Counted from the first letter of the stretch, positions 51,293 through 59,958 are shown. The stretch: 64,000 nt of DNA from Clostridia bacterium (GCA_017938205.1 JAGBCA010000050.1:53881-117880), one strand, 5' to 3'. Notes: generated by a model from the letters alone, not told the origin. Translations and numbers: made by a program.

Positions 51293-52293
51293 AGCCTTTA
51301 TTTATTACTGCAGGAATCCTGCTTCTTATCGGTTTAATGCTTTTTGGCGGTGCGTACTTTATCAACGGCGGATTTTCTGATGAGAAGGTCTTTAATACCC
51401 AAACCGTCACGGTTGAGGAAGATATTTCTTCTATTTTCATCGATGCTGATACAACGGATATTGCCATTCTCCCCGCAACCGATGAAACATGCACGGTAAG
51501 ACTCTATGAAAAGAAAAAGCTTCCGCACACGGTATCCGTAGAGAATGGTACGCTTACCGTTACGAAGGCCGAAAAAAAATGGTATGACTATATCAATTTC
51601 TTTAATTTCTCTACACCAAAGATCACGGTTTACCTCCCTGCCGTCGAATATCAAAGACTTTCCATCAAGGGCTCAACCGGCGACATCACGGTGTCGAAGG
51701 ATCTGTTATTCGAATCGATGGATTTAAGGTTAAGCACGGGCGACGTGGAAATATCCGCTTCTGCCGCCAATATGATCAAGGTTCAGGCAAGCACGGGAGA
51801 TATTATGCTTAAAGGTGTTCGTGCCGGCAACATCGATATTACCATTTCAACCGGTGATACTACACTGAATGAAGTTGAGTGCGGAGGCGATATTCGTATC
51901 AAAAGCACTACCGGAGATATAAATATAAACAATACAGATTGCACGGGTGATATTAAAGCGAAAAACAGCACGGGAAAATCCACGATGGTCAACGTTCGAT
52001 GCGAAGATCTGATCAGCGAAGCAAGCACGGGAAGTCTACGGATGACAAACGTGATCGCAAGCGAAAAGTTCACTCTTGAAAGAGATACCGGTGAGATACA
52101 CTTTGATAGATGTGACGCGTCAGAGATATTTGCTGAAACCGACACGGGATCCGTGAAAGGAACCTTGCTTACGGACAAAATCTTTATAACGAAAACCGAT
52201 ACGGGCACAATAAATGTACCGGAAAGCACACAAGGCGGAAAGTGCAAGATCACGACAGACACCGGAAATATTACGATTTCGATCATTCAATGA
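51289..52293 (+). CDS. DUF4097 beta-helix protein, probably exported
   Basis: The 334-residue protein has an N-terminal hydrophobic anchor (FITAGILLLIGLMLFGGAYF). A long repeat region from about residue 110 consists of short turns ending in S/T-T-G-D (STGDI, STGDV, TTGDI, DTGSV), the pattern of a right-handed beta-helix in DUF4097 (putative adhesin) proteins. The C-terminus ends in GKCKITTDTGNITISI. It is the third gene of the PadR-DUF1700-DUF4097 operon and probably faces the cell envelope. A terminator follows. Confidence 0.92.
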   Translation: MKPLFITAGILLLIGLMLFGGAYFINGGFSDEKVFNTQTVTVEEDISSIFIDADTTDIAILPATDETCTVRLYEKKKLPHTVSVENGTLTVTKAEKKWYDYINFFNFSTPKITVYLPAVEYQRLSIKGSTGDITVSKDLLFESMDLRLSTGDVEISASAANMIKVQASTGDIMLKGVRAGNIDITISTGDTTLNEVECGGDIRIKSTTGDININNTDCTGDIKAKNSTGKSTMVNVRCEDLISEASTGSLRMTNVIASEKFTLERDTGEIHFDRCDASEIFAETDTGSVKGTLLTDKIFITKTDTGTINVPESTQGGKCKITTDTGNITISIIQ

Positions 52294-52309
52294 TCAAATT
52301 CCAAAAAAA

Positions 52310-52350
52310 GCCTTCGGCTTAAGATTTTTCTTAGCCGAAGGCAATTTTTA
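52310..52350. terminator. Terminator between the DUF4097 and gmk genes
   Basis: An imperfect 14-bp stem (GCCTTCGGCT(T)AAGA with TCTTAGCCGAAGGC, one bulged T) is followed by ATTTTTATTT on the plus strand. The genes converge here. Confidence 0.82.
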
Positions 52351-52351
52351 T

Positions 52352-53005
52352 TTAAAACTCAAAATTTACGGCCCTAAGAAAATAATCCCGCATGGTGATC
52401 GCTTCTTGTGCAGAAAGCAAACGGCGCTCTTCAAAAATCGAAAGCACTTCTCTTGCGGCAGCATCGGCACAAAGATTCTCCACAAAAGCATCAAAAAGAT
52501 GCAAACGACCGTCCGCCAGCGAGCGGAAGTCCTCGCGGTTATTCTCCAAGCGACGGGCAATGCGCTTTCTATTTTCTTCACAGCCATCACCAAGATCGCG
52601 TGCTTGCAATCGATCACGGATCTGCGCTGGATCGGCATAAAGATATACGGCAAAGATAGGAAGGCTCGGATGATCGCGGCGAATGCTCTCCACGCCGTTG
52701 ATATCCAGGATCATCAAAGGAATCTTCCCCTCCGAATGCGATCTTTCTACCTCCGACATGGGTGTTCCGTAATAATTACCGCCATAGAGCGTATATTCCA
52801 GCATTTTTCCCGCCTGCACGCGCGAAAGAAACTCCTGTTCGGAAACGTACAGATATTCATCTGCATACGTACCACGCGGATCACGCGTGGTCAATGAACG
52901 GGAATAGGAAAAAGGGCTATCCTTGGCACCGAGAAGTATCTCGGCAACCGTATTCTTCCCCACCCCCGAAGGGCCTACAAGGATCAGAGCAGGTGCGTGC
53001 ATCAT
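52352..53005 (-). CDS. gmk: Guanylate kinase-like protein
   Basis: The 217-residue protein has the guanylate-kinase fold: P-loop VGPSGVGKNTV near residue 10, SRSLTTRDPRG (GMP-binding), and YGGNYYGTP. LMILDINGVESIR corresponds to the VLDID region. It should convert GMP to GDP. The C-terminal extension is unlike E. coli Gmk but within the range of Clostridia. Start ATG at 53005 overlaps the serS stop TGA (53002-53004); an ATG at 53002 is also possible. The gene lies directly after serS and is probably under the same T-box leader, which would tie a purine enzyme to serine-tRNA charging. A second guanylate kinase elsewhere cannot be excluded. Confidence 0.88.
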   Translation of the reverse strand: MMHAPALILVGPSGVGKNTVAEILLGAKDSPFSYSRSLTTRDPRGTYADEYLYVSEQEFLSRVQAGKMLEYTLYGGNYYGTPMSEVERSHSEGKIPLMILDINGVESIRRDHPSLPIFAVYLYADPAQIRDRLQARDLGDGCEENRKRIARRLENNREDFRSLADGRLHLFDAFVENLCADAAAREVLSIFEERRLLSAQEAITMRDYFLRAVNFEF

Positions 53006-54291
53006 TTCTTCGGCACCAGCTTTTCCATGCCGCCCATATAAGGACGAAGGGCAACGGGAATATTCACACTGCCGTCTGCATTGAGGTTGTTCTCAAGGAA
53101 GGCGATCAGCATACGGGGCGGCGCAACCACGGTGTTATTCAGCGTGTGCGCAAGATAGGGCTTATCCTCGCCTGCCTTCACGCGGATGCGAAGTCTTCTC
53201 GCCTGCGCATCACCAAGGTTCGAGCAGGAGCCAACCTCAAAATACTTCTTCTGACGGGGCGACCATGCCTCAACGTCTACGCTCTTCACCTTCAGATCCG
53301 CAAGGTCACCGGAGCAGCACTCCAGCGTTCTTACGGGAATATCCATGGAGCGGAAAAGATCCACGGTGTTCTTCCAGAGCTTATCAAACCACATAGGAGA
53401 TTCCTCGGGCTTGCAGACAACGATCATCTCCTGCTTTTCAAACTGATGGATACGGTATACGCCGCGCTCCTCAAGTCCGTGCGCACCCTTCTCCTTACGG
53501 AAGCAGGGAGAATACGAGGTGAGCGTATAGGGCAGCTCTGCCTCCGGAACGATCTGGTCGATAAACTTGCCGATCATAGAGTGCTCGGAGGTGCCGATCA
53601 AGTAAAGATCCTCGCCCTCAATCTTATACATCATGGCGTCCATCTCGGCAAAGGACATAACGCCCGTTACCACGTTGGAACGGATCATGAAGGGAGGCAC
53701 GCAATAGGTAAAGCCTCTGTCGATCATGAAATCTCTTGCATAAGAGATAACAGCAGAGTGCAGGCGTGCAATATCACCCATCAGGTAATAGAAGCCGTTT
53801 CCTGCCACGCGGCGGGCGGACTCAAAGTCGATGCCGCAGAAGCGCTCCATGATCTCGGTGTGGTAGGGGATCTCGAAATCGGGAACGAGAGGCTCACCAA
53901 ACTTCTCTACCTCGACGTTTTCGCTATCGTCCTTTCCAATCGGAACAGAGGGATCGATGATGTTCGGGATCGTCATCATAATGGTCTTGACACGCTCCTC
54001 AAGCTCGCCCTCCTTTGCCTCGCAAGCAGCAAGCTCGGCGGCCTGCTTGGCAACCTCCTTCTTTACGGCCTCGGCCTCCTCAAGCTTCTTCTGCCCCATC
54101 AGCGCACCGATGGACTTGGAAAGCTTATTACGGTTGGCACGAAGATCGTCCGCTCTCTTCTTATTCTGGCGAAGCTCCTCATCCAGAGCGATCACCTCAT
54201 CCACGAGAGGAAGCTTGTCATCCTGGAACTTGTTTTTGATGTTCTGCTTTACGACCTCAGGATTTTCGCGCAAAAAACGGATGTCAATCAT
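53002..54291 (-). CDS. serS: Seryl-tRNA synthetase
   Basis: The 429-residue class II synthetase charges tRNA-Ser. The N-terminal arm (about 25-110) is a long coiled-coil, EEAEAVKKEVAKQAAELAACE, that grips the extra arm of tRNA-Ser. Motif 2 is CFRKEKGAHGLEERGVYRIHQFEKQEM and motif 3 is near the C-terminus with NNTVVAPPRMLIAFLEN. The serine pocket TSEH is present. The gene is preceded by a T-box leader and a promoter at 54543-54571, and is followed by gmk (4-base overlap). Length and motifs fit the family. Confidence 0.98.
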   Translation of the reverse strand: MIDIRFLRENPEVVKQNIKNKFQDDKLPLVDEVIALDEELRQNKKRADDLRANRNKLSKSIGALMGQKKLEEAEAVKKEVAKQAAELAACEAKEGELEERVKTIMMTIPNIIDPSVPIGKDDSENVEVEKFGEPLVPDFEIPYHTEIMERFCGIDFESARRVAGNGFYYLMGDIARLHSAVISYARDFMIDRGFTYCVPPFMIRSNVVTGVMSFAEMDAMMYKIEGEDLYLIGTSEHSMIGKFIDQIVPEAELPYTLTSYSPCFRKEKGAHGLEERGVYRIHQFEKQEMIVVCKPEESPMWFDKLWKNTVDLFRSMDIPVRTLECCSGDLADLKVKSVDVEAWSPRQKKYFEVGSCSNLGDAQARRLRIRVKAGEDKPYLAHTLNNTVVAPPRMLIAFLENNLNADGSVNIPVALRPYMGGMEKLVPKK

Positions 54292-54324
54292 TGTATTTTC
54301 TCCTTAAAATTTATTTTTGAAAAT

Positions 54325-54525
54325 AAAAAAAGAGTTCCTTCGCCCGACAATGGGACGAAGAAGCTCCGTGGTACCACCCAAATTGCAGAAAGATCTGCCA
54401 CTTTATTGCCGATAAGGGGGCATTCCCTCGGCTTTCACCGAATGCTCAAAAAGCGGAGCCGCAGAATCCAACGACCGCTTACACCAACCGCGGCCTCTCT
54501 TTCGAAGGTTTTTCTGCATTATCTT
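54325..54525 (-). promoter_or_regulatory. T-box leader of serS
   Basis: On the minus strand the leader shows the AAAGAGAG element followed by a GGTTGGTG hairpin of Stem I. The T-box GGGTGGTACCACGGAG (around 54365-54379) and a terminator stem (54332-54366) with a T run before serS follow. Uncharged tRNA-Ser should favour antitermination. Two Ser codons are candidates for the specifier: TCC at 54457-54455 and TCT at 54465-54463; I cannot decide between them by eye. This makes serS-gmk responsive to serine supply. Confidence 0.88.
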
Positions 54526-54542
54526 TTTTCAACGCATATATT

Positions 54543-54571
54543 ATTATATACCATTTTTTTGAAAAAAGCAA
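54543..54571 (-). promoter_or_regulatory. Promoter of the serS T-box operon
   Basis: On the minus strand TTGCTT (54571-54566) and TATAAT (54548-54543) have 17-base spacing, just upstream of the T-box leader. Confidence 0.75.
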
Positions 54572-54614
54572 GAGGTTTTTTAAATATATTTATTTTTCAG
54601 CGTATTAAAAAAAC

Positions 54615-54639
54615 GGACATGTTTTTTGAAATTATGTCC
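54615..54639. promoter_or_regulatory. Dyad upstream of the 54712 glycosidase gene
   Basis: GGACAT (54615-54620) and ATGTCC (54634-54639) form a dyad with 13 bases between, just upstream of the promoter at 54650-54678. It could be an operator or a short terminator; flanking A and T runs make either possible. Confidence 0.45.
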
Positions 54640-54649
54640 CGTTTTAGAA

Positions 54650-54678
54650 TTGAAAAAACAAAGCCGATATGTTATACT
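54650..54678 (+). promoter_or_regulatory. Promoter of the 54712-56166 glycosidase-like gene
   Basis: TTGAAA (54650-54655) and TATACT (54673-54678) have 17-base spacing. Confidence 0.7.
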
Positions 54679-54711
54679 ATTTACACCACTGTCTGAAAGG
54701 ATTTTTTCATC

Positions 54712-56166
54712 ATGGGAAATAATGCAAATCGCTTTTTTTGCTGGGATAAAAAGATGGTTGAGAAGGAGAAGGATCTTCTTTTGCTCCCGCACAAACCGGA
54801 AAAGAAAAATATCGCTCTGCTCTGCGACGATGAATGGGAGGGCGTTCATAACGGTTACGGTTGCACCGTGCGCGTAGGGGATACGATCAGGCTCTATTAT
54901 CGCGCCTCTACGGAACGAATTATTCTAACCGAGCATGCACCGAACAACGGCGGCGGCACGAACGTGATCTGCGTTGCGGAAAGCAGGGACGGTATTACGT
55001 TTCATAAACCCAATATCGGCCGCTACGAATATAATGGCTCAACTTACAATAACATCGTATTCATGCGAGACAAGGAGATCGACAACTTCTCCGTTTTTTA
55101 CGATACCAATCCGGCTTGTCCCAAAAACGAGAAATTTAAGGCGCTTGCCGCAGAATACAAGGATGGCAAAGCCTTTCTGCGCTGTTACTTGAGCGCGGAC
55201 GGATATAATTTTAAGGAAGGAGAGTTGCTTCCACTTTACGGCTCCTTTGATTCTTTCAATCTCGCCTTCTGGGATGAGGATACCGAACAATATTTCCTCT
55301 ACTTCCGCGCATTTCATCCCGTTGGCCATCCCGAAATTCCCCAGCACGATATTTTCAAGAGCGATGATGTTCGCGATATTCGCCTGGCGACGAGCAAGGA
55401 TTTCCATACCTTCACAACACATGGGTGTCTGAAATTCGAGGAGGGACAAGAGGAGATTCCGCTCTATACCAATCAGATCGAAAAGTATTACCGCGCGAAA
55501 AATACGTTTATCGGCTTCCCTGTTCGTTATTCCGACCGCAAGGACGAATACGAAAGCTTCGATGAGATGCCGCTCGCGGATCAAAGACGTGCTACCACCG
55601 AAAAATTCGGGCGTACAGGCACGGCGCTCACGGACTGTCTTTTCATGACATCAAACGATGGCTACACATTTAACCGCCGCGACGAGGCGTTTATGACACC
55701 CGGCCCGGAGGGACGAAACAACTGGAGATACGGAAACTGCTACACCGTTCACGGAATCGTTGAAACCAAGGCAGACGTAGAGGGAGCCTCCAACGAGATC
55801 TCTATTTACACCGCCGAAAACTACCGAATGAAAAGCGCAAGCTTCCGCCGCTACACCATTCGCCTTGACGGTTTTTACTCTTGGTTTGGCTCTTACAAGG
55901 GAGCAGAAGTTTTAACCAAGCCGATCACCGTGACGGGAGAGCGCCTTTCGGTCAACTTCGCAAGCTCCTGCGCAGGATCCATGCAGATCACGCTCTGTGA
56001 CGAAAGCGGAGCTATCATCGATGGCTTTACGAGCAATACGATCTTTGGCGACAGCACCGATCGCACCGTTCGCTTTGCAGGTGAGATGGGCGCACTGATT
56101 GGTAAAAGCGTGCGCCTCAAGATCGCCTTGAAGGACTGCCATCTCTATTCATTTGCATTCATATAA
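54712..56166 (+). CDS. Five-bladed beta-propeller glycosidase-like protein
   Basis: The 484-residue protein has no signal peptide. Repeated short strands and Asp-rich turns indicate a GH32/GH43-type five-bladed beta-propeller (RLYYRASTER, ESRDGITFHKPNIG, NNIVFMRDKEIDNFSVFYD, RDIRLATSKDFHTFTTHG, CLFMTSNDGYTFNRRDEAFMTPGPEGRNNW). The C-terminal beta-sandwich is ITVTGERLSVNFASSCAGS. It resembles the two minus-strand paralogues at 58507 and 59973 but is clearly diverged. The precise GH family and substrate are not decided. It has its own promoter and terminator. Confidence 0.75.
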   Translation: MGNNANRFFCWDKKMVEKEKDLLLLPHKPEKKNIALLCDDEWEGVHNGYGCTVRVGDTIRLYYRASTERIILTEHAPNNGGGTNVICVAESRDGITFHKPNIGRYEYNGSTYNNIVFMRDKEIDNFSVFYDTNPACPKNEKFKALAAEYKDGKAFLRCYLSADGYNFKEGELLPLYGSFDSFNLAFWDEDTEQYFLYFRAFHPVGHPEIPQHDIFKSDDVRDIRLATSKDFHTFTTHGCLKFEEGQEEIPLYTNQIEKYYRAKNTFIGFPVRYSDRKDEYESFDEMPLADQRRATTEKFGRTGTALTDCLFMTSNDGYTFNRRDEAFMTPGPEGRNNWRYGNCYTVHGIVETKADVEGASNEISIYTAENYRMKSASFRRYTIRLDGFYSWFGSYKGAEVLTKPITVTGERLSVNFASSCAGSMQITLCDESGAIIDGFTSNTIFGDSTDRTVRFAGEMGALIGKSVRLKIALKDCHLYSFAFI

Positions 56167-56175
56167 AGGAAAAAA

Positions 56176-56216
56176 GGTGCTTCCGCATTCCACCGCGGAG
56201 GCACCAACATTTTTAT
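56176..56216 (+). terminator. Terminator after the 54712-56166 gene
   Basis: An 11-bp stem with one G-U (56176-56186 with 56195-56205) has an 8-base loop and is followed by a T-rich tail. Confidence 0.75.
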
Positions 56217-56328
56217 TATAGCATATATATCTGCGCTTGTAAAGGCTTTTTTTGAATTTTTTTGTGCAAAGAGTATATTTTCTCCGTTTTCTATAAAATA
56301 AAAATGTTATTTTCGTACAATTTACCAA

Positions 56329-56357
56329 TTGAAAAATGCGAAAAAATATGGTACAAT
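56329..56357 (+). promoter_or_regulatory. Promoter of the 56364-56867 noncoding transcript
   Basis: TTGAAA (56329-56334) and TACAAT (56352-56357) have 17-base spacing. A very strong AAAGGAGGAAGG follows at 56366-56377. Confidence 0.7.
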
Positions 56358-56363
56358 AGAATC

Positions 56364-56867
56364 ACAAAGGAGGAAGGACCAATGTACAAGTAAAACTCCT
56401 ACAAAAGAACTCAAGCAGCCGAACAGGTGATGAAAAAAGGCCAAAGACGTTAGCCTTTTAAAAAACAAGATCTCGCTACGATAACAAAAAAACACGGCGG
56501 TGATACGCAAAAAGATAGATGCGGACAGCGAGGAGGATATGCGCTGACGATCCGCAATTTGAAACCGGCGAGATAATAGTAGGTTAGCTTGAGAAAAAAG
56601 CACCCACGATTTTAATGTGTGCCATAAAAAGATGAACGGTATTCTTGTTAAAGAATGAGGAGTAAAAAAGTTTTCCAAAGGTGGCAAAAAAAGAAGATCG
56701 ATGGGTAGAAAAAAGAAAGTGAGGATTAAGAAAGATGTTAGATACTAAGAACGAACAGAAGTGACCCTTGGTCGGTACAAAGTCGCAAAGGCATGCGGCT
56801 CGATCAAGGGTCACTTCACTTTTATACTGAGGATCTGCACCACGAAGGATTTCGCGGTGTTTTTTTA
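56364..56867 (+). ncRNA. Candidate 500-nt purine-rich noncoding transcript
   Basis: No credible long ORF spans this region. From the promoter it begins with a strong ribosome binding site and a micro-ORF ATG TAC AAG TAA (56382-56393), followed by CTCCT that could pair with the AGGAGG. Further tiny ORFs with their own GAGGAGG or similar sites appear (for example 56525-56547). The sequence is unusually rich in A and G. It ends at a 17-bp terminator stem (56758-56774 with 56801-56817) and a second hairpin (56838-56859) with a T run. It could be a structured RNA, an attenuator set or a decayed gene; none is recognised. Confidence 0.45.
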
Positions 56868-57290
56868 TTTTTGCCTGCTTCGCAAGGCCGCGAGCGCAGC
56901 TCGGATCGCACGGAGGGCTGACGAAGGATCTTTCTCGGCAAAAACAGCGCTCTCCATCGGGCAAAAGCCCGTGCCTTCCCTGTTTTTGATGCGCGGCACG
57001 CAAACCTCATAGCCCACGGCAATGCCGTATCCTTGCAAAAGCGCAAGCGCACTCTCACTGACCGTAAGAGCAAAGACGCGGCGAATACCGAGGAGAATAT
57101 AGAGAAAGGCGGCCGCCTTCCCCACCACCTTATCCACGGCAGAAAAGGATGCGCAGTTCTTTTTCCCGTCAAGAAGTGAAACAAGGGGGGCGACGCCGCG
57201 TGCACGCTCCGTTATTATTTCGGTTTCGTTATAAAGCAACAGCGTGTATCCTTCGTTCTTTAAAAGTGCTATTGCGGCGTTTTCCTGCAT
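56865..57290 (-). CDS. DUF1893-family protein
   Basis: The 141-residue protein matches DUF1893 by LVSLLDGKKNCASFSAVDKVVGKAAAFLYILLGI and YGIAVGYEVCVPRIKNREGTGFCPME, with conserved Cys residues near 48 and 100-110. The family has a cytidine-deaminase-like fold and unknown function. It lies 34 bases after the aldo/keto reductase and is probably co-transcribed with it. The start at 57290 has a modest GGAAG site. Confidence 0.88.
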   Translation of the reverse strand: MQENAAIALLKNEGYTLLLYNETEIITERARGVAPLVSLLDGKKNCASFSAVDKVVGKAAAFLYILLGIRRVFALTVSESALALLQGYGIAVGYEVCVPRIKNREGTGFCPMESAVFAEKDPSSALRAIRAALAALRSRQK

Positions 57291-57324
57291 ATTTCTTCCC
57301 TTTCCGCTCTCAAAGAGGGCGTTT

Positions 57325-58443
57325 TTATTTTAACTTACCCGCAAATTCCTCCATAATAGCAGAGATCTCAATTTTCTGCGGACATTTCTGCTCACAGGCG
57401 CGGCAGGCGATGCATTCGCTCGGCATTTTTCCGTCCGGGAAGGTGATCTTTCCCTTGGGCGTACTGCCTGAAACGAGAAATTTATCGTTAAATAGCTTCA
57501 GCAGCGAGGGGATCGGAAGCTCCATCGGGCATTCCGTGACACAATATTTGCAGTTCGTGCAAGTGAGGGTGCGCTTCGAGAGGATCTGATCCGCGATGGA
57601 AAGAAGAGCGGCTTGCTCCTCGGCAGAGAGCGGTTTATTTTCGGCGTGTGTTTTCAGGTTATCCTTTACCTGAGAAAGATCCGACATACCCGAGAGCACC
57701 ATGGTGACCCCCTCGATTCCCTGCAGAAAACGGAAGCACCAGGCGGGTACACTTTCCTCGGGACGATAGGTGCGAAGTACGGCCTCGTGATCGCTTGAAA
57801 GCGAGGCCAGACGGCCGCCGCGCACAGGCTCCATCACCCAGATCGGAATGCCGTAGCCGTTCAGTATTTCGACCTTCTCTTTTGCATTTTGAAGCTTATA
57901 ATCGAGCCAATTGAGCTGGATCTGACAAAACTCCATATGCGCATGATATTTTGCAAGAAAGTCCTTTAGCACAGGAATGGAGGCATGGGTAGAAAAGCCA
58001 AGGTGTCGAATACGTCCAAGACGTTTCTGCTCCAAAACAAAGTCGATAATTTTAAGTTTTTCATCGGTAAAAATGGAAACCGTATCGTCCGAAACATTGT
58101 GCAAAAGGTAGAAATCAAAATAGTCGAGGCCGGTGCGTGCAAGCTGGGTTTCGAAGGTTTTTACGACCTCCTCGTGGGAAGAAAACTTGTTAAAAGGCAT
58201 CTTATCTGCCACATAGTAGCTATCCCTTGGATATTTGGAAAGCAAGCGCCCAGTCAGCTCCTCGGATTTTCCCTGATGATAGAACCATGCTGTATCATAA
58301 TAATTCACACCGTTCTTCATGCAAAGATCAAAAATTTCGGCAGCCTTCGCTTCGTCCACCGCGCCGCTCTCATCCGTCGGAAAACGCATACAGCCAAGTC
58401 CCAAGGAAGAAAGGCTCTTATCTTTAAACTGCTTATAGATCAT
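57325..58443 (-). CDS. Aldo/keto reductase with C-terminal ferredoxin-like domain
   Basis: The 372-residue protein has an AKR barrel (about 1-290): YDTAWFYHQGKSEELTG gives the catalytic Tyr, DKMPFNKF the Lys, and YLLHNV the His. The C-terminal domain has two cysteine clusters, CTNCKYCVTECP and CIACRACEQKCP, each like a [4Fe-4S] site. It should reduce aldehydes or ketones with electrons from a ferredoxin or from NADPH. The start has AGAGGGG upstream and follows its own promoter (58474-58502). It is co-directional with DUF1893. Confidence 0.94.
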   Translation of the reverse strand: MIYKQFKDKSLSSLGLGCMRFPTDESGAVDEAKAAEIFDLCMKNGVNYYDTAWFYHQGKSEELTGRLLSKYPRDSYYVADKMPFNKFSSHEEVVKTFETQLARTGLDYFDFYLLHNVSDDTVSIFTDEKLKIIDFVLEQKRLGRIRHLGFSTHASIPVLKDFLAKYHAHMEFCQIQLNWLDYKLQNAKEKVEILNGYGIPIWVMEPVRGGRLASLSSDHEAVLRTYRPEESVPAWCFRFLQGIEGVTMVLSGMSDLSQVKDNLKTHAENKPLSAEEQAALLSIADQILSKRTLTCTNCKYCVTECPMELPIPSLLKLFNDKFLVSGSTPKGKITFPDGKMPSECIACRACEQKCPQKIEISAIMEEFAGKLK

Positions 58444-58446
58444 AGA

Positions 58447-58497
58447 AAATCCCCTCTTTTATTTACTACTAAAATTGTAGCACATCCGAGGGGATTT
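58447..58497. repeat. Perfect 10-bp inverted repeat around the AKR promoter
   Basis: AAATCCCCTC (58447-58456) and GAGGGGATTT (58488-58497) are exact complements, 31 bases apart. They flank the -10 box of the AKR promoter. The right arm lies between the -35 and -10 boxes, and the left arm overlaps the ribosome binding site region. It may be an operator or a weak terminator of the upstream glycosidase gene. Confidence 0.6.
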
Positions 58498-58502
58498 GGC
58501 AA
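58474..58502 (-). promoter_or_regulatory. Promoter of the aldo/keto reductase gene
   Basis: On the minus strand TTGCCA (58502-58497) and TACAAT (58479-58474) have 17-base spacing. Confidence 0.65.
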
Positions 58503-58506
58503 GACT

Positions 58507-59958
58507 TTATTCAAATTTTATTGCATAGAGATCCGCATCAAGAAGTCGCACCGTGAGAACGACCTCCTTGCCGGAAAACAAGACGACGGGATCGCGGAAG
58601 GCGATCGGCTTATCCGTTGCATCACCAAAATATTCAACGCTTTCCGTGCAAAGCGTTCCATCCGCGGTTTCAAGCTTGAAAATCGCATAGCCAAACGCGG
58701 AGGTGGAAAGATTTACCGTAAGCCTTTCCCCCTCAAAGACGAAGGGCTTTGTGACGAGAAGCTTCTCCTCCCCGCCCGCATGGCGGGAAACGAAGCCGTC
58801 ACGACGAATGGTGTAGCGACGAAGACGAAGATTTCCGCCATACCGTTCGCGGTCATGGCACAGCATTGACAGCTCCTTATCCACTCCCTTTCCCGATTTT
58901 TCGGGATCGGTAAGAATAAAGCCGCGCGCAGGATAACAATCACCATAGATCCAGTTTCCGTCATATTCCGCGCCCGGCGTCATGAACGCTTCATTATAGC
59001 GTTTAAAATTCACGCCATCACGCGAGGTCATAAAGATGCAATCGGTTAATGCAAGACCAAGACGCGCATTTTCTTTAATACGTTTCAATCGCCCTTCTTT
59101 CGTGCATAGTGCCTCATAGGAAACAGACCAAGTACCGCGATTCACATATCGCGACGGAAATCCGACAAAGATATGCGGCGCAAAGGGATACGAAGAGACA
59201 CAATTGGTATAAAGAGGTATGTCGCTTTCTTCTCCGAAATTTATACATCCATGAACACAAAAATCGCGAAAATTTTCACTCGTGGCTACACGGATGTCGC
59301 GAATATCCTCCGGAGCAAGAACTCGATCCTGCACAATTTCGGGTGTGTTCTTGTTATGATAAGTACGATAATACACATAGTATTTTTCCGTGTTTTTATC
59401 CCAAAGTGCTGTATTCAGGGAATCAAATGCACCAAAAAGCGGAAGCTCGTACATGTCATTAAAGGAAAATCCGTCCGCACTTGCAAAATAACGAAGCGTT
59501 TGCCGCTTGTCCTTGGTCTCTGTGTATACCAACGCTTTATATCTTTCCTCCGGCGGACAAGTTGGATTTTCATCATAGAAAACAAAGAAATTATCAATTT
59601 CCGCTTCGCGGTCAAATACAATGTTGTTATCCTTTGATCCTTTGTATTCGAAGAGCCCGAGAGATGGCTTCATCCAACGGCAACCATCCTCGCTCTCAGC
59701 ATAAGCAACACGGATCTTTTCGCTCATAACAAGATCCGTAAGTGCTTCTCTTGCCAAATAATACATTCTGTATTTTTTTAATTGCGAATCAAAGAAAAAA
59801 TTCTCATAGGTTAAGCCGCGCGTTTCCCACGGCTTATCGCAGTTCAGCACAACCTCGCGCGGTACGGGGTGATGCAGGCGCGCTTCAGCCGTCGTTTTTT
59901 TCTCGTCAATCAAATAATTATCAAAAAAGCATTCTCTGCGATGTCCAATATAAATCAT
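58507..59958 (-). CDS. Five-bladed beta-propeller glycosidase-like protein (tandem copy 2)
   Basis: The 483-residue protein is a close paralogue of the next gene upstream (59973-61439) and a distant one of 54712-56166. The N-terminus is HRRECFFDNYLIDEKKT. The propeller has YAESEDGCRWMKPSLG, DREAEIDNFFVFYDE, RDIRVATSENFRDFCVHG and CIFMTSRDGVNFKRYNEAFMTPGAEYDGNW. The C-terminal sandwich LTVNLSTSAFGYAIFKLETADG is almost identical to the neighbour. GH32/GH43-like fold; substrate unknown. It starts 14 bases after the upstream copy, in the same operon. Confidence 0.75.
   Translation of the reverse strand: MIYIGHRRECFFDNYLIDEKKTTAEARLHHPVPREVVLNCDKPWETRGLTYENFFFDSQLKKYRMYYLAREALTDLVMSEKIRVAYAESEDGCRWMKPSLGLFEYKGSKDNNIVFDREAEIDNFFVFYDENPTCPPEERYKALVYTETKDKRQTLRYFASADGFSFNDMYELPLFGAFDSLNTALWDKNTEKYYVYYRTYHNKNTPEIVQDRVLAPEDIRDIRVATSENFRDFCVHGCINFGEESDIPLYTNCVSSYPFAPHIFVGFPSRYVNRGTWSVSYEALCTKEGRLKRIKENARLGLALTDCIFMTSRDGVNFKRYNEAFMTPGAEYDGNWIYGDCYPARGFILTDPEKSGKGVDKELSMLCHDRERYGGNLRLRRYTIRRDGFVSRHAGGEEKLLVTKPFVFEGERLTVNLSTSAFGYAIFKLETADGTLCTESVEYFGDATDKPIAFRDPVVLFSGKEVVLTVRLLDADLYAIKFE

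Noticed and set aside
52762-54696. Long plus-strand ORF opposite serS
   Set aside because: Antisense to serS and its T-box leader. The plus-strand frame has no recognised motif and runs across the leader.
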